This document shows positions 16,540-24,171 of a stretch of DNA of 52,122 nucleotides, piece by piece. The translations under genes were made by a program, and so were the position numbers. This stretch comes from Pseudomonas psychrophila HA-4 (GTDB lineage: Bacteria > Pseudomonadota > Gammaproteobacteria > Pseudomonadales > Pseudomonadaceae): positions 1 to 52,122 of the forward strand of contig NZ_ALJC01000123.1 in the NCBI RefSeq assembly GCF_000282975.1, read 5' to 3'. How positions within the stretch are numbered: the stretch's first letter is position 1; each line of letters opens with the position of its first letter. The notes below the pieces were generated by a model, which saw only the letters and a program-made list of their open reading frames with translations, was not told the DNA's origin and did not search any database.

Positions 16540-17055
16540 GTGCGCTGCCTGTTGATAAGCCTTTGGCTAGTTGCCCTGCCTGCGAGCGCGCAGGTGTACA
16601 AATACCTCGATGTTCATGGCACAGCGCACTACAGCAGCACGCCTCGCAAACTAACCAGTAGCGCGCCCATAACGCTTGAGCCACTCAATCTACAGCCAGC
16701 CCTGAGCATTGCGCCACCAAACGACCCGCATCAATTGCTTCCCGAACAAGAGAACGCCCATTCGCCCTACACCGAACTTCACATCGCCGGTCTGCCCGTC
16801 GAACAGGCCCTGCGCGCCAACAACGGAACCTTCATCGTACAGCTCACGATTGACCCGCCCTTGAGCAGTCAGCATCGTCTGCAATGGCTGCTTGATGACC
16901 AGCCTTATGGTCAGCCCCGCACCCATACAGCCATCCAAATGAACAACATAGATCGCGGCAAGCACCGCCTATCCGTGAAGGTCATGGAAGGCGACAAGGC
17001 CGTACAGCAAAGCCAGACGGTTGTTTTTTACCTGCAACGCGCTCGTCAAAGATGA
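16540..17055 (+). CDS. Exported DUF4124-domain protein
   Basis: I prefer the GTG start at 16540, 7 bp after the cupin stop: it puts a clean signal peptide (VRCLLISLWLVALPASAQ) at the very N-terminus and gives 171 residues. An ATG at 16498 inside the cupin gene is also in frame but adds 14 polar residues. The mature N-terminus, QVYKYLDVHGTAHYSSTPRK, is the DUF4124 hallmark (a short beta-hairpin with a Y-K-x-x-D-x-x-G core). The rest (LHIAGLPVEQALRANNGTFIVQLTIDPPL... ending with a predicted beta-sandwich) is Ig-like. Such proteins sit beside ntrBC in pseudomonads; their role is unknown. Confidence 0.8.
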   Translation: MRCLLISLWLVALPASAQVYKYLDVHGTAHYSSTPRKLTSSAPITLEPLNLQPALSIAPPNDPHQLLPEQENAHSPYTELHIAGLPVEQALRANNGTFIVQLTIDPPLSSQHRLQWLLDDQPYGQPRTHTAIQMNNIDRGKHRLSVKVMEGDKAVQQSQTVVFYLQRARQR

Positions 17056-17111
17056 TCCGCAAGAACTGTATATCCCCGCATTCACCAGAAACTGAATCTA
17101 TTTAACCAAGT

Positions 17112-17128
17112 TGCACTATATTGGTGCA
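17112..17128. promoter_or_regulatory. Perfect NtrC palindrome upstream of ntrB
   Basis: TGCACTATATTGGTGCA fits the NtrC consensus (GCAC-N7-GTGC with the TGGTGCA half exact). It lies in the 263-bp gap before ntrB, so NtrC probably controls its own operon, as in enteric glnLG. The site is the best NtrC match in the window. Confidence 0.75.
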
Positions 17129-17254
17129 TGTACTGCTCGAATACTCACTTGCCAGCCCACTTTGGTTCAAAACGATTCCCCGGCAGAGCCAGTGCGCCAC
17201 CTAAACGAGCCCAAATTCCCTATTTCAGGCGATTCGCGCTTCTTTTCGGAGCCT

Positions 17255-17270
17255 TGGTTTGTTTTTTGCA
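17255..17270 (+). promoter_or_regulatory. Candidate sigma-54 promoter of ntrBC
   Basis: TGGTTTGTTTTTTGCA has the required GG-N10-GC spacing (GG 17256-17257, GC 17268-17269), but the -24 box is TGGTTT rather than TGGCAC. It lies 127 bp downstream of the NtrC palindrome and 50 bp before ntrB. Weak but well placed. Confidence 0.4.
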
Positions 17271-17318
17271 TTTTCCTTGCACCAGCGCTTACCCGCGCAC
17301 GCAATCCGGGACCGGCCC

Positions 17319-18404
17319 ATGACCATCAGTGATGCCCTGCACCGACTATTACTCGACAACCTGACCACCGCCACACTGTTGCTCAATGCCGACTTGCGCC
17401 TTGAGTACATGAACCCGGCGGCGGAAATGCTGCTGGCTATAAGCGGCCAACGCAGTCATGGGCAATTCATCAGCGAGCTGTTCACTGAGTCCACCGAGGC
17501 CCTGCAATCGTTGCGTCTGGCCGTTGAGCAAGCCCACCCCTTTACCAAGCGCGAGGCCATGCTGACCTCCGCCACTGGCCAAACCTTGACCGTGGATTAC
17601 GCAGTGACGCCAATTTTGAGCACAAGCGGCACCATGCTGCTGCTTGAAGTGCACCCGCGTGACCGATTGCTGCGCATCACCAAAGAAGAAGCGCAGTTAT
17701 CCAAACAAGAAACCAGCAAGATGCTGGTCCGCGGTATGGCCCACGAAATTAAAAACCCGCTGGGCGGCATTCGGGGTGCAGCCCAATTACTGGCGCGCCA
17801 ATTGCCTGATGAAAGTCTGCGTGACTACACCAACGTCATCATCGAAGAAGCCGATCGCCTGCGAAACCTGGTCGACCGCATGCTGGGCTCCAACAAACTG
17901 CCCTCGTTGGCCATGACCAATGTGCACGAAGTGTTGGAGCGGGTGTGCAATCTGGTAGAGGCCGAAACCCAAGGCGACATCACCTTGGTGCGTGACTACG
18001 ACCCAAGCCTGCCGGATTTGCTGATCGACCGCGAACAAATGATCCAGGCCGTACTCAATATTGTGCGTAACGCGATGCAAGCCATCGGCGATCAAAATGC
18101 ACTCCGCCTGGGCCGAATCACCCTGCGAACCCGCGCCATGCGCCAGTTTACGATTGGCCATGTGCGCCATCGACTGGTCACCAAAATCGAAATTATCGAC
18201 AACGGGCCAGGCATCCCGTCCGAGTTGCAAGACACTCTATTCTTTCCGATGGTCAGTGGCCGCCCGGATGGCACCGGGCTTGGCCTTTCCATCACCCAGA
18301 ACATCATTAGCCAGCACCAGGGGTTGATCGAGTGTGAAAGCCACCCTGGCCACACACTCTTTTCGATCTTTCTGCCTCTGGAACAAGGAGCCGCATCGAC
18401 ATGA
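17319..18404 (+). CDS. ntrB: Nitrogen regulation sensor kinase/phosphatase NtrB
   Basis: Cytoplasmic histidine kinase that phosphorylates or dephosphorylates NtrC under control of PII. The ATG at 17319 (MTISDALHRLLLDNLTTATLLL) gives 361 residues, the length I recall for pseudomonad NtrB. A PAS domain (about 10-115) precedes the dimerisation/phosphoacceptor segment RGMAHEIKNPLGGIRGAAQLL (His in the HEIKNP motif), then the ATPase with N-box NIVRNAMQAI, G1 DNGPGIP and G2 GTGLGLSITQNI. No membrane segment, as expected. It overlaps ntrC by 4 bases (ATGA), so the two are translationally coupled. The longer open frame upstream (from 17259) is promoter sequence. Confidence 0.96.
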   Translation: MTISDALHRLLLDNLTTATLLLNADLRLEYMNPAAEMLLAISGQRSHGQFISELFTESTEALQSLRLAVEQAHPFTKREAMLTSATGQTLTVDYAVTPILSTSGTMLLLEVHPRDRLLRITKEEAQLSKQETSKMLVRGMAHEIKNPLGGIRGAAQLLARQLPDESLRDYTNVIIEEADRLRNLVDRMLGSNKLPSLAMTNVHEVLERVCNLVEAETQGDITLVRDYDPSLPDLLIDREQMIQAVLNIVRNAMQAIGDQNALRLGRITLRTRAMRQFTIGHVRHRLVTKIEIIDNGPGIPSELQDTLFFPMVSGRPDGTGLGLSITQNIISQHQGLIECESHPGHTLFSIFLPLEQGAAST

Positions 18405-19834
18405 GCCGAAGTGAAACCGTTTGGATCGTCGACGACGACCGTTCAATCCGCTGGGTCCTGGAAAAAGCCTTGCAACAAGAAGGCATGACCACACAGAGCT
18501 TCGACAGCGCCGATGGCGTGATGAGCCGCTTAGCTCGTCAGCAGCCTGATGTGATCATCTCTGACATTCGCATGCCCGGTGCCAGCGGCCTGGATTTGCT
18601 AGCCAAAATCCGCGAGCAACACCCGCGTCTGCCGGTGATCATCATGACCGCTCATTCAGACCTGGACAGCGCGGTCGCGTCCTATCAGGGTGGCGCGTTC
18701 GAATACTTGCCCAAGCCGTTTGACGTCGACGAGGCTGTGTCGCTGGTCAAGCGTGCCAACCAGCACGCCCAGGAACAACAAGGCTTGGCCGTTGCCCCGG
18801 CTGCGGCACCCACCCCGGAAATCATTGGCGAAGCGCCAGCGATGCAAGAGGTGTTTCGCGCCATAGGCCGTCTTAGCCACTCCAACATCACCGTGTTGAT
18901 CAACGGTGAATCCGGGACGGGTAAAGAGTTGGTCGCACACGCGCTGCATCGCCATAGCCCGCGAGCCGCCTCGCCATTTATTGCCTTGAACATGGCGGCG
19001 ATCCCCAAAGACCTGATGGAGTCCGAACTCTTCGGCCATGAAAAAGGCGCCTTCACCGGCGCAGCTAACCTGCGCCGCGGGCGTTTTGAACAAGCCGACG
19101 GCGGGACGTTGTTTCTGGACGAAATCGGCGACATGCCCGCCGACACTCAAACGCGACTGCTGAGGGTGTTAGCCGATGGCGAGTTCTACCGTGTGGGCGG
19201 GCATATTCCGGTCAAGGTCGATGTGCGAATCATTGCCGCGACCCACCAGAACCTCGAAACCCTGGTGCAGGCTGGCAAGTTTCGCGAAGATTTGTTCCAC
19301 CGCCTGAACGTCATCCGCATTCATATTCCACGCTTGTCAGATCGTCGTGAAGACATCCCAACACTCGCTCGGCACTTCCTCAGCAGCGCCGCACAAGAGC
19401 TGTCGGTCGAACCCAAACTGCTGAAAACCGAGACCGAGCAATACCTGAGAAACCTGCCGTGGCCCGGCAACGTTCGCCAGCTTGAAAACACCTGCCGCTG
19501 GATCACGGTGATGGCCTCGGGCCGCGAAGTGCACATCAGCGACTTGCCACCTGAGCTGCTAAACCTGCAACACGACGCGTCCCCGGTCACCAACTGGGAG
19601 CAAGCCTTGCGTCAATGGGCCGATCAGGCGCTTAGCCGTGGCCAGTCGAATCTACTCGACAGCGCTGTGCCGACCTTTGAGCGGATCATGATCGAGACCG
19701 CCCTCAAACACACCGCAGGCCGCCGTCGCGACGCTGCCGTACTACTGGGCTGGGGCCGCAACACGTTGACCCGCAAAATCAAAGAGCTGGGCATGAAAAT
19801 AGACGGCGACGAAGATGATGGGGACGACGCTTAA
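18401..19834 (+). CDS. ntrC: Nitrogen regulation response regulator NtrC
   Basis: A 477-residue sigma-54 activator. Receiver domain 1-120 with phosphoacceptor Asp55 in VIISDIRMPG; AAA+ domain about 140-380 with Walker A GESGTGKE, the sigma-54-contacting loop GAFTGA, Walker B GGTLFLDEIGDM and the arginine-finger region LPWPGNVRQLEN; Fis-type helix-turn-helix at the C-terminus (RRDAAVLLGWGRNTLTRKIKEL). All key residues are present. It should activate glnA (14416) and the small RNA at 20064, and its own promoter carries an NtrC palindrome (17112). Ends at a strong terminator near 19971-20008. Confidence 0.98.
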   Translation: MSRSETVWIVDDDRSIRWVLEKALQQEGMTTQSFDSADGVMSRLARQQPDVIISDIRMPGASGLDLLAKIREQHPRLPVIIMTAHSDLDSAVASYQGGAFEYLPKPFDVDEAVSLVKRANQHAQEQQGLAVAPAAAPTPEIIGEAPAMQEVFRAIGRLSHSNITVLINGESGTGKELVAHALHRHSPRAASPFIALNMAAIPKDLMESELFGHEKGAFTGAANLRRGRFEQADGGTLFLDEIGDMPADTQTRLLRVLADGEFYRVGGHIPVKVDVRIIAATHQNLETLVQAGKFREDLFHRLNVIRIHIPRLSDRREDIPTLARHFLSSAAQELSVEPKLLKTETEQYLRNLPWPGNVRQLENTCRWITVMASGREVHISDLPPELLNLQHDASPVTNWEQALRQWADQALSRGQSNLLDSAVPTFERIMIETALKHTAGRRRDAAVLLGWGRNTLTRKIKELGMKIDGDEDDGDDA

Positions 19835-19970
19835 ACCTGACGATCAAAAAAACCTCCTCCTCGGGAGAGGGCTGACCTGACTACGCACCACCCTCAAGCA
19901 AGCCGCCCTAATTCTGTGCATCACGCGACCTAAAGGGGCTGGCCAGCCTTCTGACACTAAACGCCCGAAT

Positions 19971-20008
19971 AAACGAGAGCCCCGGATTTCCGGGGCTTTC
20001 GCGTTTAT
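19971..20008. terminator. Terminator after ntrC
   Basis: AAACG-AG-AGCCCCGG-ATT-TCCGGGGCTTTCG-CGTTT: an 8-bp GC core with flanking AAACG/CGTTT pairs. It lies 137 bp after ntrC and 31 bp before the sigma-54 promoter of the small RNA, separating the two transcripts. Confidence 0.8.
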
Positions 20009-20038
20009 ATGGAAAAAATAAAGGCAAAAAAACAAAGC

Positions 20039-20054
20039 TGGCACGCGCCCTGCA
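20039..20054 (+). promoter_or_regulatory. Sigma-54 promoter of the NrsZ-type RNA
   Basis: TGGCAC-GCGCC-CTGCA has a perfect -24 box and the exact GG-N10-GC spacing (GG 20040-20041, GC 20052-20053). It predicts transcription from about 20064. An upstream NtrC site is not convincing: only a half-site GCACCA near 19885 is visible. Confidence 0.8.
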
Positions 20055-20063
20055 AAGTCCCTA

Positions 20064-20210
20064 TTACCTAAGCAACACCGATTTAGGGGACCTTGGTACA
20101 GGCAGGCCAGGACTCCCCACTTTTACACCGCAGCCTTGATGCCCTTTGCATCAACGCGCACAACGCTTTTGGGGAACCCGGTACAGGCAGGCTGGAATTC
20201 CCTCTTTTAT
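20064..20210 (+). ncRNA. nrsZ: Small RNA of the NrsZ family (nitrogen-regulated)
   Basis: The region has no reading frame of note but is full of structure. Hairpin 1 at 20086-20118 (GGGGA...TCCCC) and hairpin 2 at 20171-20202 (GGGGAA...TTCCC) share the 13-base loop GGTACAGGCAGGC and the tail CTTTTA; between them lies GATGC-CCTTT-GCATC (20138-20152), and CCTAA/TTAGG (20067-20087) opens the transcript. The second hairpin with its CTCTTTTATT tail probably terminates it. In P. aeruginosa, NrsZ lies just downstream of ntrC, depends on sigma-54 and NtrC, contains repeated stem-loops and affects rhamnolipid and motility. Position, promoter and repeated hairpins match; identity rests on this and not on alignment. 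The 3' end is approximate and touches the 3' end of the minus-strand gene. Confidence 0.7.
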
Positions 20211-20647
20211 TACTCTTGCAGGTTCACCTGCAAGCGCCAGCGCCCATCCTGCGGTGCACCGGTCCAATCGCCCCTTAAGGCCCGGGCCGCCACCAACGTC
20301 AGCATCAAGCCCCCGTCCGTACGACTGACCCGCCAGTTCACATCTTTACCGTTGAGTTTAAGCTGACCGCTTTGCGGCATGCCCTTGGCCGCAAATAAGA
20401 GCCCTAAGGTGCCATCAACCCATTCCCCGTGCAGCTTGGGCTCATCGCTGAACCACACCACCAAACCGTCCGCTTGTACCTCTATTGTTTGCAGTTCAAT
20501 CGGATCGGGCGTCGTTAAACGCCCGATCATCATGCCGACCATCATGCCGACTATCGCCAAAGAAGCTAAAACCCGTGGCCATAACTTCGGCCGCGGATCC
20601 TCTTCAGGCGTAGAATGCTGCCCATCTTTAAGTTCGGAGCCGTGCAT
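20210..20647 (-). CDS. Membrane-anchored hypothetical protein
   Basis: A 145-residue protein: about 25 polar N-terminal residues, one membrane segment (LASLAIVGMMVGMMIG, about 28-43), then a periplasmic or cytoplasmic beta-rich domain (IEVQADGLVVWFSDEPKLHGEWVDGTLGLLF... WRLQVNL). No signal peptidase site. I do not recognise the family; similar proteins sit next to trmL in pseudomonads. Its start codon at 20647 overlaps that of trmL on the other strand by two bases, so the ribosome-binding site and leader of each gene lie inside the other. Its 3' end abuts the terminator of the NrsZ-type RNA. Confidence 0.7.
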   Translation of the reverse strand: MHGSELKDGQHSTPEEDPRPKLWPRVLASLAIVGMMVGMMIGRLTTPDPIELQTIEVQADGLVVWFSDEPKLHGEWVDGTLGLLFAAKGMPQSGQLKLNGKDVNWRVSRTDGGLMLTLVAARALRGDWTGAPQDGRWRLQVNLQE

Positions 20648-21101
20648 GTTTCACGTCATCCTTTTTCAACCAGAAATTCCGCCGAATACCGGCAACATTA
20701 TCAGGCTGTGCGCCAATAGCGGCTGCCACCTGCATTTGATCGAGCCTATCGGTTTTGAGTTGGACGACAAGCGCTTGCGCCGTGCCGGTCTCGATTACCA
20801 CGAGTACGCGCCGCTCAAACGCCATCCAGATCTAGCCAGTTGCCTTGAAAGCCTGGGCCACCCGCGCCTGTTCGCGTTTACCACAAAAGGCTCGCGGCCG
20901 TTCCACGATGCCCAGTTTGCCGAGGGCGATGCCTTTATCTTCGGCCCTGAAAGCCGGGGCCTGCCACCCGAAGTGCTGGATGCGTTGGATGGCGATCACC
21001 GCCTGCGTCTGCCAATGCGCGAAGGCTGCCGCAGCCTTAATCTGTCCAACACCGTGGCCGTGGCGGTTTACGAGGCCTGGCGCCAGTTGGGGTTCAAGTA
21101 A
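20646..21101 (+). CDS. trmL: tRNA (cytidine/uridine-34 2'-O) methyltransferase
   Basis: A 151-residue SPOUT methyltransferase that 2'-O-methylates the wobble base of tRNA-Leu isoacceptors. The trefoil-knot motifs are visible: NTGNIIRLCANSGCHLHLIEP near the start, FIFGPESRGLP in the middle, and LRLPM...CRSLNLSNTVAVAVYEAW at the end. The ATG at 20646 (MFHVILFQPEIPPNTGN) is the family start. It is divergent from the hypothetical gene at 20210-20647 with overlapping starts, and convergent with secB. Confidence 0.95.
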   Translation: MFHVILFQPEIPPNTGNIIRLCANSGCHLHLIEPIGFELDDKRLRRAGLDYHEYAPLKRHPDLASCLESLGHPRLFAFTTKGSRPFHDAQFAEGDAFIFGPESRGLPPEVLDALDGDHRLRLPMREGCRSLNLSNTVAVAVYEAWRQLGFK

Positions 21102-21122
21102 CCACACAACACTCCACACTTC

Positions 21123-21214
21123 GTAGTCGCTGCCGAAGGCTGCGAGAGGGATCGCAGGGGCTTCTAAGAAAACGGGTTGCTACGCAACCCTTCGCAGCCT
21201 GCGGCAGCGACTAC
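21123..21214. repeat. GTAGTCGCTGCCG inverted repeat
   Basis: GTAGTCGCTGCCGAAGGCTG (21123 onward) is inverted at 21195-21214 (CAGCCTGCGGCAGCGACTAC). It lies between trmL and secB, right next to the large terminator palindrome. Related in style, but not in sequence of the arms, to the GTAGC-type elements. Confidence 0.75.
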
Positions 21215-21216
21215 GG

Positions 21217-21270
21217 GCGGCACGCCCATAAAAAAAGCGCCTTCAGGCGCTTTTTTTATGGGCGTGCCGC
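21217..21270. terminator. Perfect 25-bp-arm bidirectional terminator
   Basis: Bases 21217-21241 and 21246-21270 are exact inverted copies around a TTCA loop. The core is AAAAAAAGCGCC-TTCA-GGCGCTTTTTTT, flanked by GCGGCACGCCCAT and its complement. It terminates trmL (plus) and secB (minus). Confidence 0.93.
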
Positions 21271-21273
21271 TGT

Positions 21274-21759
21274 TCACTGAACAGTCGGCGTGCCTTCTTC
21301 TTGCATGCGTTGCAGTTCTTGCGCGTACAGAGCATCGAAGTTCACCGGAGCCAGCATCAACGCTGGGAACGAGCCACGAGTGACCAGACTGTCTAGGGTT
21401 TCACGGGCATACGGGAACAGGATGTTCGGGCAGAAAGCACCCAGGGTGTGGCTCATCGAACCTTGATCAAGGTTTTTGATCAGGAAGATGCCAGCCTGTT
21501 GCACTTCAGCAATAAACGCCACTTCTTCAGCGTTTTTTACAGTCACAGACAAGGTCAGAACCACTTCGTGGAAGTCGCCTTCCAGTGGCTTTTGACGGGT
21601 GTTCAGGTCCAGAGCAACACTCGGTTCCCACTGCTGACGGAAGATGACCGGGCTTTTCGGCGCTTCAAACGACAGGTCACGTACGTAGATACGTTGCAGG
21701 GAGAATTGTGGAGCAGTGTCATCATCGCTAACAGCAGCGGTGTTCTGTTGGTCAGTCAT
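21274..21759 (-). CDS. secB: Protein-export chaperone SecB
   Basis: Tetrameric cytoplasmic chaperone that keeps preproteins unfolded and hands them to SecA. I chose the ATG at 21759 (MTDQQNTAAVSDD), 161 residues; a GTG just upstream would add one residue. AAGGA lies about 9 bases before. Family motifs are clear: FSLQRIYVRDLSFEAPKSP, DLNTRQKPLEGDFHEVVL, and CPNILFPYARETLDSLVTRGSFPALMLAPVNFDALY. It is the last gene of rhodanese-grx-secB, 41 bp after grx. Confidence 0.97.
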   Translation of the reverse strand: MTDQQNTAAVSDDDTAPQFSLQRIYVRDLSFEAPKSPVIFRQQWEPSVALDLNTRQKPLEGDFHEVVLTLSVTVKNAEEVAFIAEVQQAGIFLIKNLDQGSMSHTLGAFCPNILFPYARETLDSLVTRGSFPALMLAPVNFDALYAQELQRMQEEGTPTVQ

Positions 21760-21800
21760 CACAGATCCTTGTTAATCAGGGGGCTTTTAGAGAATGAGAG

Positions 21801-22055
21801 TCAGACGTTCAGAAGCGCATCCAATTTACCTGCGCGCTCCAGAGCAAACAGGTCATCGCATCCACCGATATGTTTGTCGCCGATCCATATCTGCGGAACC
21901 GAAGTCCGCCCAGCTTTATGGGCCATGTCGGAACGCACTTGAGGTTTGCCGTCGACTTTGATTTCTTCAAAGGCAACATTCTTCTTCTCAAGCAGAGCCT
22001 TGGCTCGCATGCAGTAAGGGCAATAGTCGCTGGAATAAACGATGACCTTGGACAT
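21801..22055 (-). CDS. grxC: Glutaredoxin 3
   Basis: An 84-residue dithiol glutaredoxin with the active site CPYC at residues 12-15 (SSDYCPYCMRAK), the cis-proline TSVPQIWIG and the glutathione-binding GGCDDLFALE. Reduces disulfides and glutathione mixed disulfides in the cytoplasm. It starts 2 bp after the stop of the rhodanese-like gene and precedes secB; this rhodanese-grx-secB order is common in proteobacteria. Confidence 0.96.
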   Translation of the reverse strand: MSKVIVYSSDYCPYCMRAKALLEKKNVAFEEIKVDGKPQVRSDMAHKAGRTSVPQIWIGDKHIGGCDDLFALERAGKLDALLNV

Positions 22056-22057
22056 AC

Positions 22058-22471
22058 TTACTTCACCACTGGCAGATTATCTGCGCGCCAGGTGGAGATA
22101 CCACCGGACAACTTGGCCGCGTTGAAACCGGCTTTCAGCAGCTCACGCGCGTGAGTACCGGAGTGCTGGCCAGCAGCATCGACCAGAATAATGGTCTTGG
22201 CCTTGTGCTTCTCCAGTTCGGCAATGCGCGCCATCAGTTTGTCTTGCGGGATGTTCAAGGCACCCACGATGTGACCAGCAGCAAAGTCTTTGGCTGGGCG
22301 AATATCAATCACCACACCTTCATCGCGATTGACCAGGCCGGTCAGTTCGCCGGTGCTGATGCTACGGCCGCCTCGGCTCATCTCATGGGCGATCAACAAC
22401 GCCAACAAGATGACAAACGCGCCAACAAGCAGATAGTGAGAAGTGGCAAATGCAATCAGGTGATCAACCAT
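22058..22471 (-). CDS. Membrane-anchored rhodanese-like protein lacking the catalytic cysteine
   Basis: A 137-residue protein with an N-terminal membrane anchor (YLLVGAFVILLALLIAHEM, about 13-31) and a single rhodanese fold (VVIDIRPAKDFAAGHIVGALNIPQDKL, then KLSGGISTWRADNLPVVK). In active rhodaneses the strand corresponding to TIILVDAAGQHSGTHA ends in a catalytic cysteine (V-x-C-x-x-G); here that place is Asp, and the protein has no cysteine at all. So it cannot carry persulfide in the usual way. First gene of the rhodanese-grx-secB operon. It may be a binding domain rather than an enzyme. Confidence 0.88.
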   Translation of the reverse strand: MVDHLIAFATSHYLLVGAFVILLALLIAHEMSRGGRSISTGELTGLVNRDEGVVIDIRPAKDFAAGHIVGALNIPQDKLMARIAELEKHKAKTIILVDAAGQHSGTHARELLKAGFNAAKLSGGISTWRADNLPVVK

Positions 22472-22619
22472 CAGAAGGTTCCAGGGCGGTAAAATGTGGG
22501 CCAGTATACACAGCCACCTTGGTCGGCCAAACCCCGCCCGGCGGTGACGTCACATGAAGTTCGCTTTAAACTGCGCGTCTTCTTAATACCTCCTATTAAA
22601 CCAGCCACGAGTGGGATCT

Positions 22620-24155
22620 ATGACTACCACGCCTAAACCTTTGGTCCTGATCATCCTGGATGGCTTCGGTCACAGTGAAAGCCACGAATACAACGCCGTT
22701 TATTCGGCCAAGAAACCGGTGCTCGATCGTCTCACCGCGAGCATGCCAAACGGCCTGATCTCAGGTTCGGGCATGGATGTTGGGCTGCCGGACGGCCAAA
22801 TGGGCAATTCCGAGGTCGGCCACATGAACCTCGGCGCCGGCCGCGTGGTGTATCAAGATTTCACCCGCGTCACCAAGTCGATCCGTGATGGCGAGTTCTT
22901 CGAGAACCCGACCATTTGCGCCGCTGTCGACAAAGCCGTTGGCGCTGGCAAGGCCGTGCACATCATGGGCCTGCTGTCTGATGGCGGCGTTCACAGCCAC
23001 CAGGACCACTTGATCGCCATGGCTGAGCTGGCGTTTAAACGCGGCGCAGAAAAAATCTACCTGCACGCCTTCCTTGATGGTCGCGACACACCGCCAAAAA
23101 GCGCCGCCTCGTCGATTGAATTGCTGGATGAAGCCTTTAAAGAGCTTGGCAAAGGCCGCATCGCCAGCCTGATCGGCCGTTATTTCGCCATGGACCGCGA
23201 CAACCGCTGGGACCGTGTAGCCCAAGCCTACAACCTGATCGTCGATGGCAAAGGCGAGTTCAACGCCGCCACCGCTCAGCAAGGCCTTGAAGCCGCTTAC
23301 GCCCGTGGCGAAAGCGACGAATTCGTCAAGGCCACCACCATTGGCGAGCCGGTAAAGGTTGAAGACGGCGACGCCGTGGTCTTCATGAACTTCCGCGCCG
23401 ACCGTGCCCGCGAACTGACCCGCGTGTTTGTTGAAGATGACTTCAACGCATTCGAGCGCGCTCGCCAGCCAAAATTGGCTGGTTTCGTGATGTTGACCCA
23501 ATACGCCGCCAGCATCCCGGCCCCAAGTGCATTCGCGCCGGGTAGCCTAGAAAACGTGCTCGGCGATTACCTGGCTAAAAACGGCAAAACCCAGCTGCGC
23601 ATTGCCGAAACCGAAAAATACGCCCACGTGACGTTCTTCTTCTCGGGCGGCCGCGAAGAGCCGTTCCCAGGTGAGGAGCGCATTTTGGTGCCGTCACCGA
23701 AGGTCGCCACCTACGACCTGCAACCGGAAATGAGCGCCCCCGAAGTCACCGACAAAATCGTCGATGCCATCGAACATCAGCGTTACGACGTGATCGTGGT
23801 CAACTACGCCAACGGCGACATGGTCGGCCACAGCGGCGTGTTCGACGCAGCGGTCAAAGCAGTGGAGTGTCTGGACCTGTGCGTAGGCCGCATTGTTGAA
23901 GCCTTGGAAAAGGTCGGCGGCGAAGCCCTGATCACCGCTGACCACGGTAACGTTGAGCAGATGGAAGACGAGTCCACAGGCCAGGCGCACACCGCCCACA
24001 CCTGCGAGCCTGTGCCGTTCATCTATGTTGGCAAGCGCCCGCTCAAGGTCCGCGAAGGCGGTGTATTAGCCGACGTCGCTCCGACGATGCTCAAGCTGCT
24101 GGGGCTGCCACAGCCTGAAGAGATGACCGGCAAGACCATTCTGGTCGACGCGTAA
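22620..24155 (+). CDS. gpmI: 2,3-bisphosphoglycerate-independent phosphoglycerate mutase
   Basis: Interconverts 3- and 2-phosphoglycerate using Mn and a phosphoserine. The ATG at 22620 (MTTTPKPLVLIILDGFG) gives 511 residues. Asp and Ser of the metal site are in ILDGFGHSE and DGQMGNSEVGHMNLGAG; later metal motifs HAFLDGRDTPP, NYANGDMVGHSG and ITADHGNVEQM are all intact. The frame stays open nine bases upstream, but MTTTP is the usual style of start. A GTAGC-type repeat separates it from envC. Confidence 0.97.
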   Translation: MTTTPKPLVLIILDGFGHSESHEYNAVYSAKKPVLDRLTASMPNGLISGSGMDVGLPDGQMGNSEVGHMNLGAGRVVYQDFTRVTKSIRDGEFFENPTICAAVDKAVGAGKAVHIMGLLSDGGVHSHQDHLIAMAELAFKRGAEKIYLHAFLDGRDTPPKSAASSIELLDEAFKELGKGRIASLIGRYFAMDRDNRWDRVAQAYNLIVDGKGEFNAATAQQGLEAAYARGESDEFVKATTIGEPVKVEDGDAVVFMNFRADRARELTRVFVEDDFNAFERARQPKLAGFVMLTQYAASIPAPSAFAPGSLENVLGDYLAKNGKTQLRIAETEKYAHVTFFFSGGREEPFPGEERILVPSPKVATYDLQPEMSAPEVTDKIVDAIEHQRYDVIVVNYANGDMVGHSGVFDAAVKAVECLDLCVGRIVEALEKVGGEALITADHGNVEQMEDESTGQAHTAHTCEPVPFIYVGKRPLKVREGGVLADVAPTMLKLLGLPQPEEMTGKTILVDA

Positions 24156-24171
24156 AACTGGTGTAACGCCC

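Noticed and set aside
20086..20209. CRISPR-like spaced repeat
   Set aside because: Only two units, each a hairpin with variable stems and behind a sigma-54 promoter; no cas genes. No CRISPR array seen anywhere in the window.
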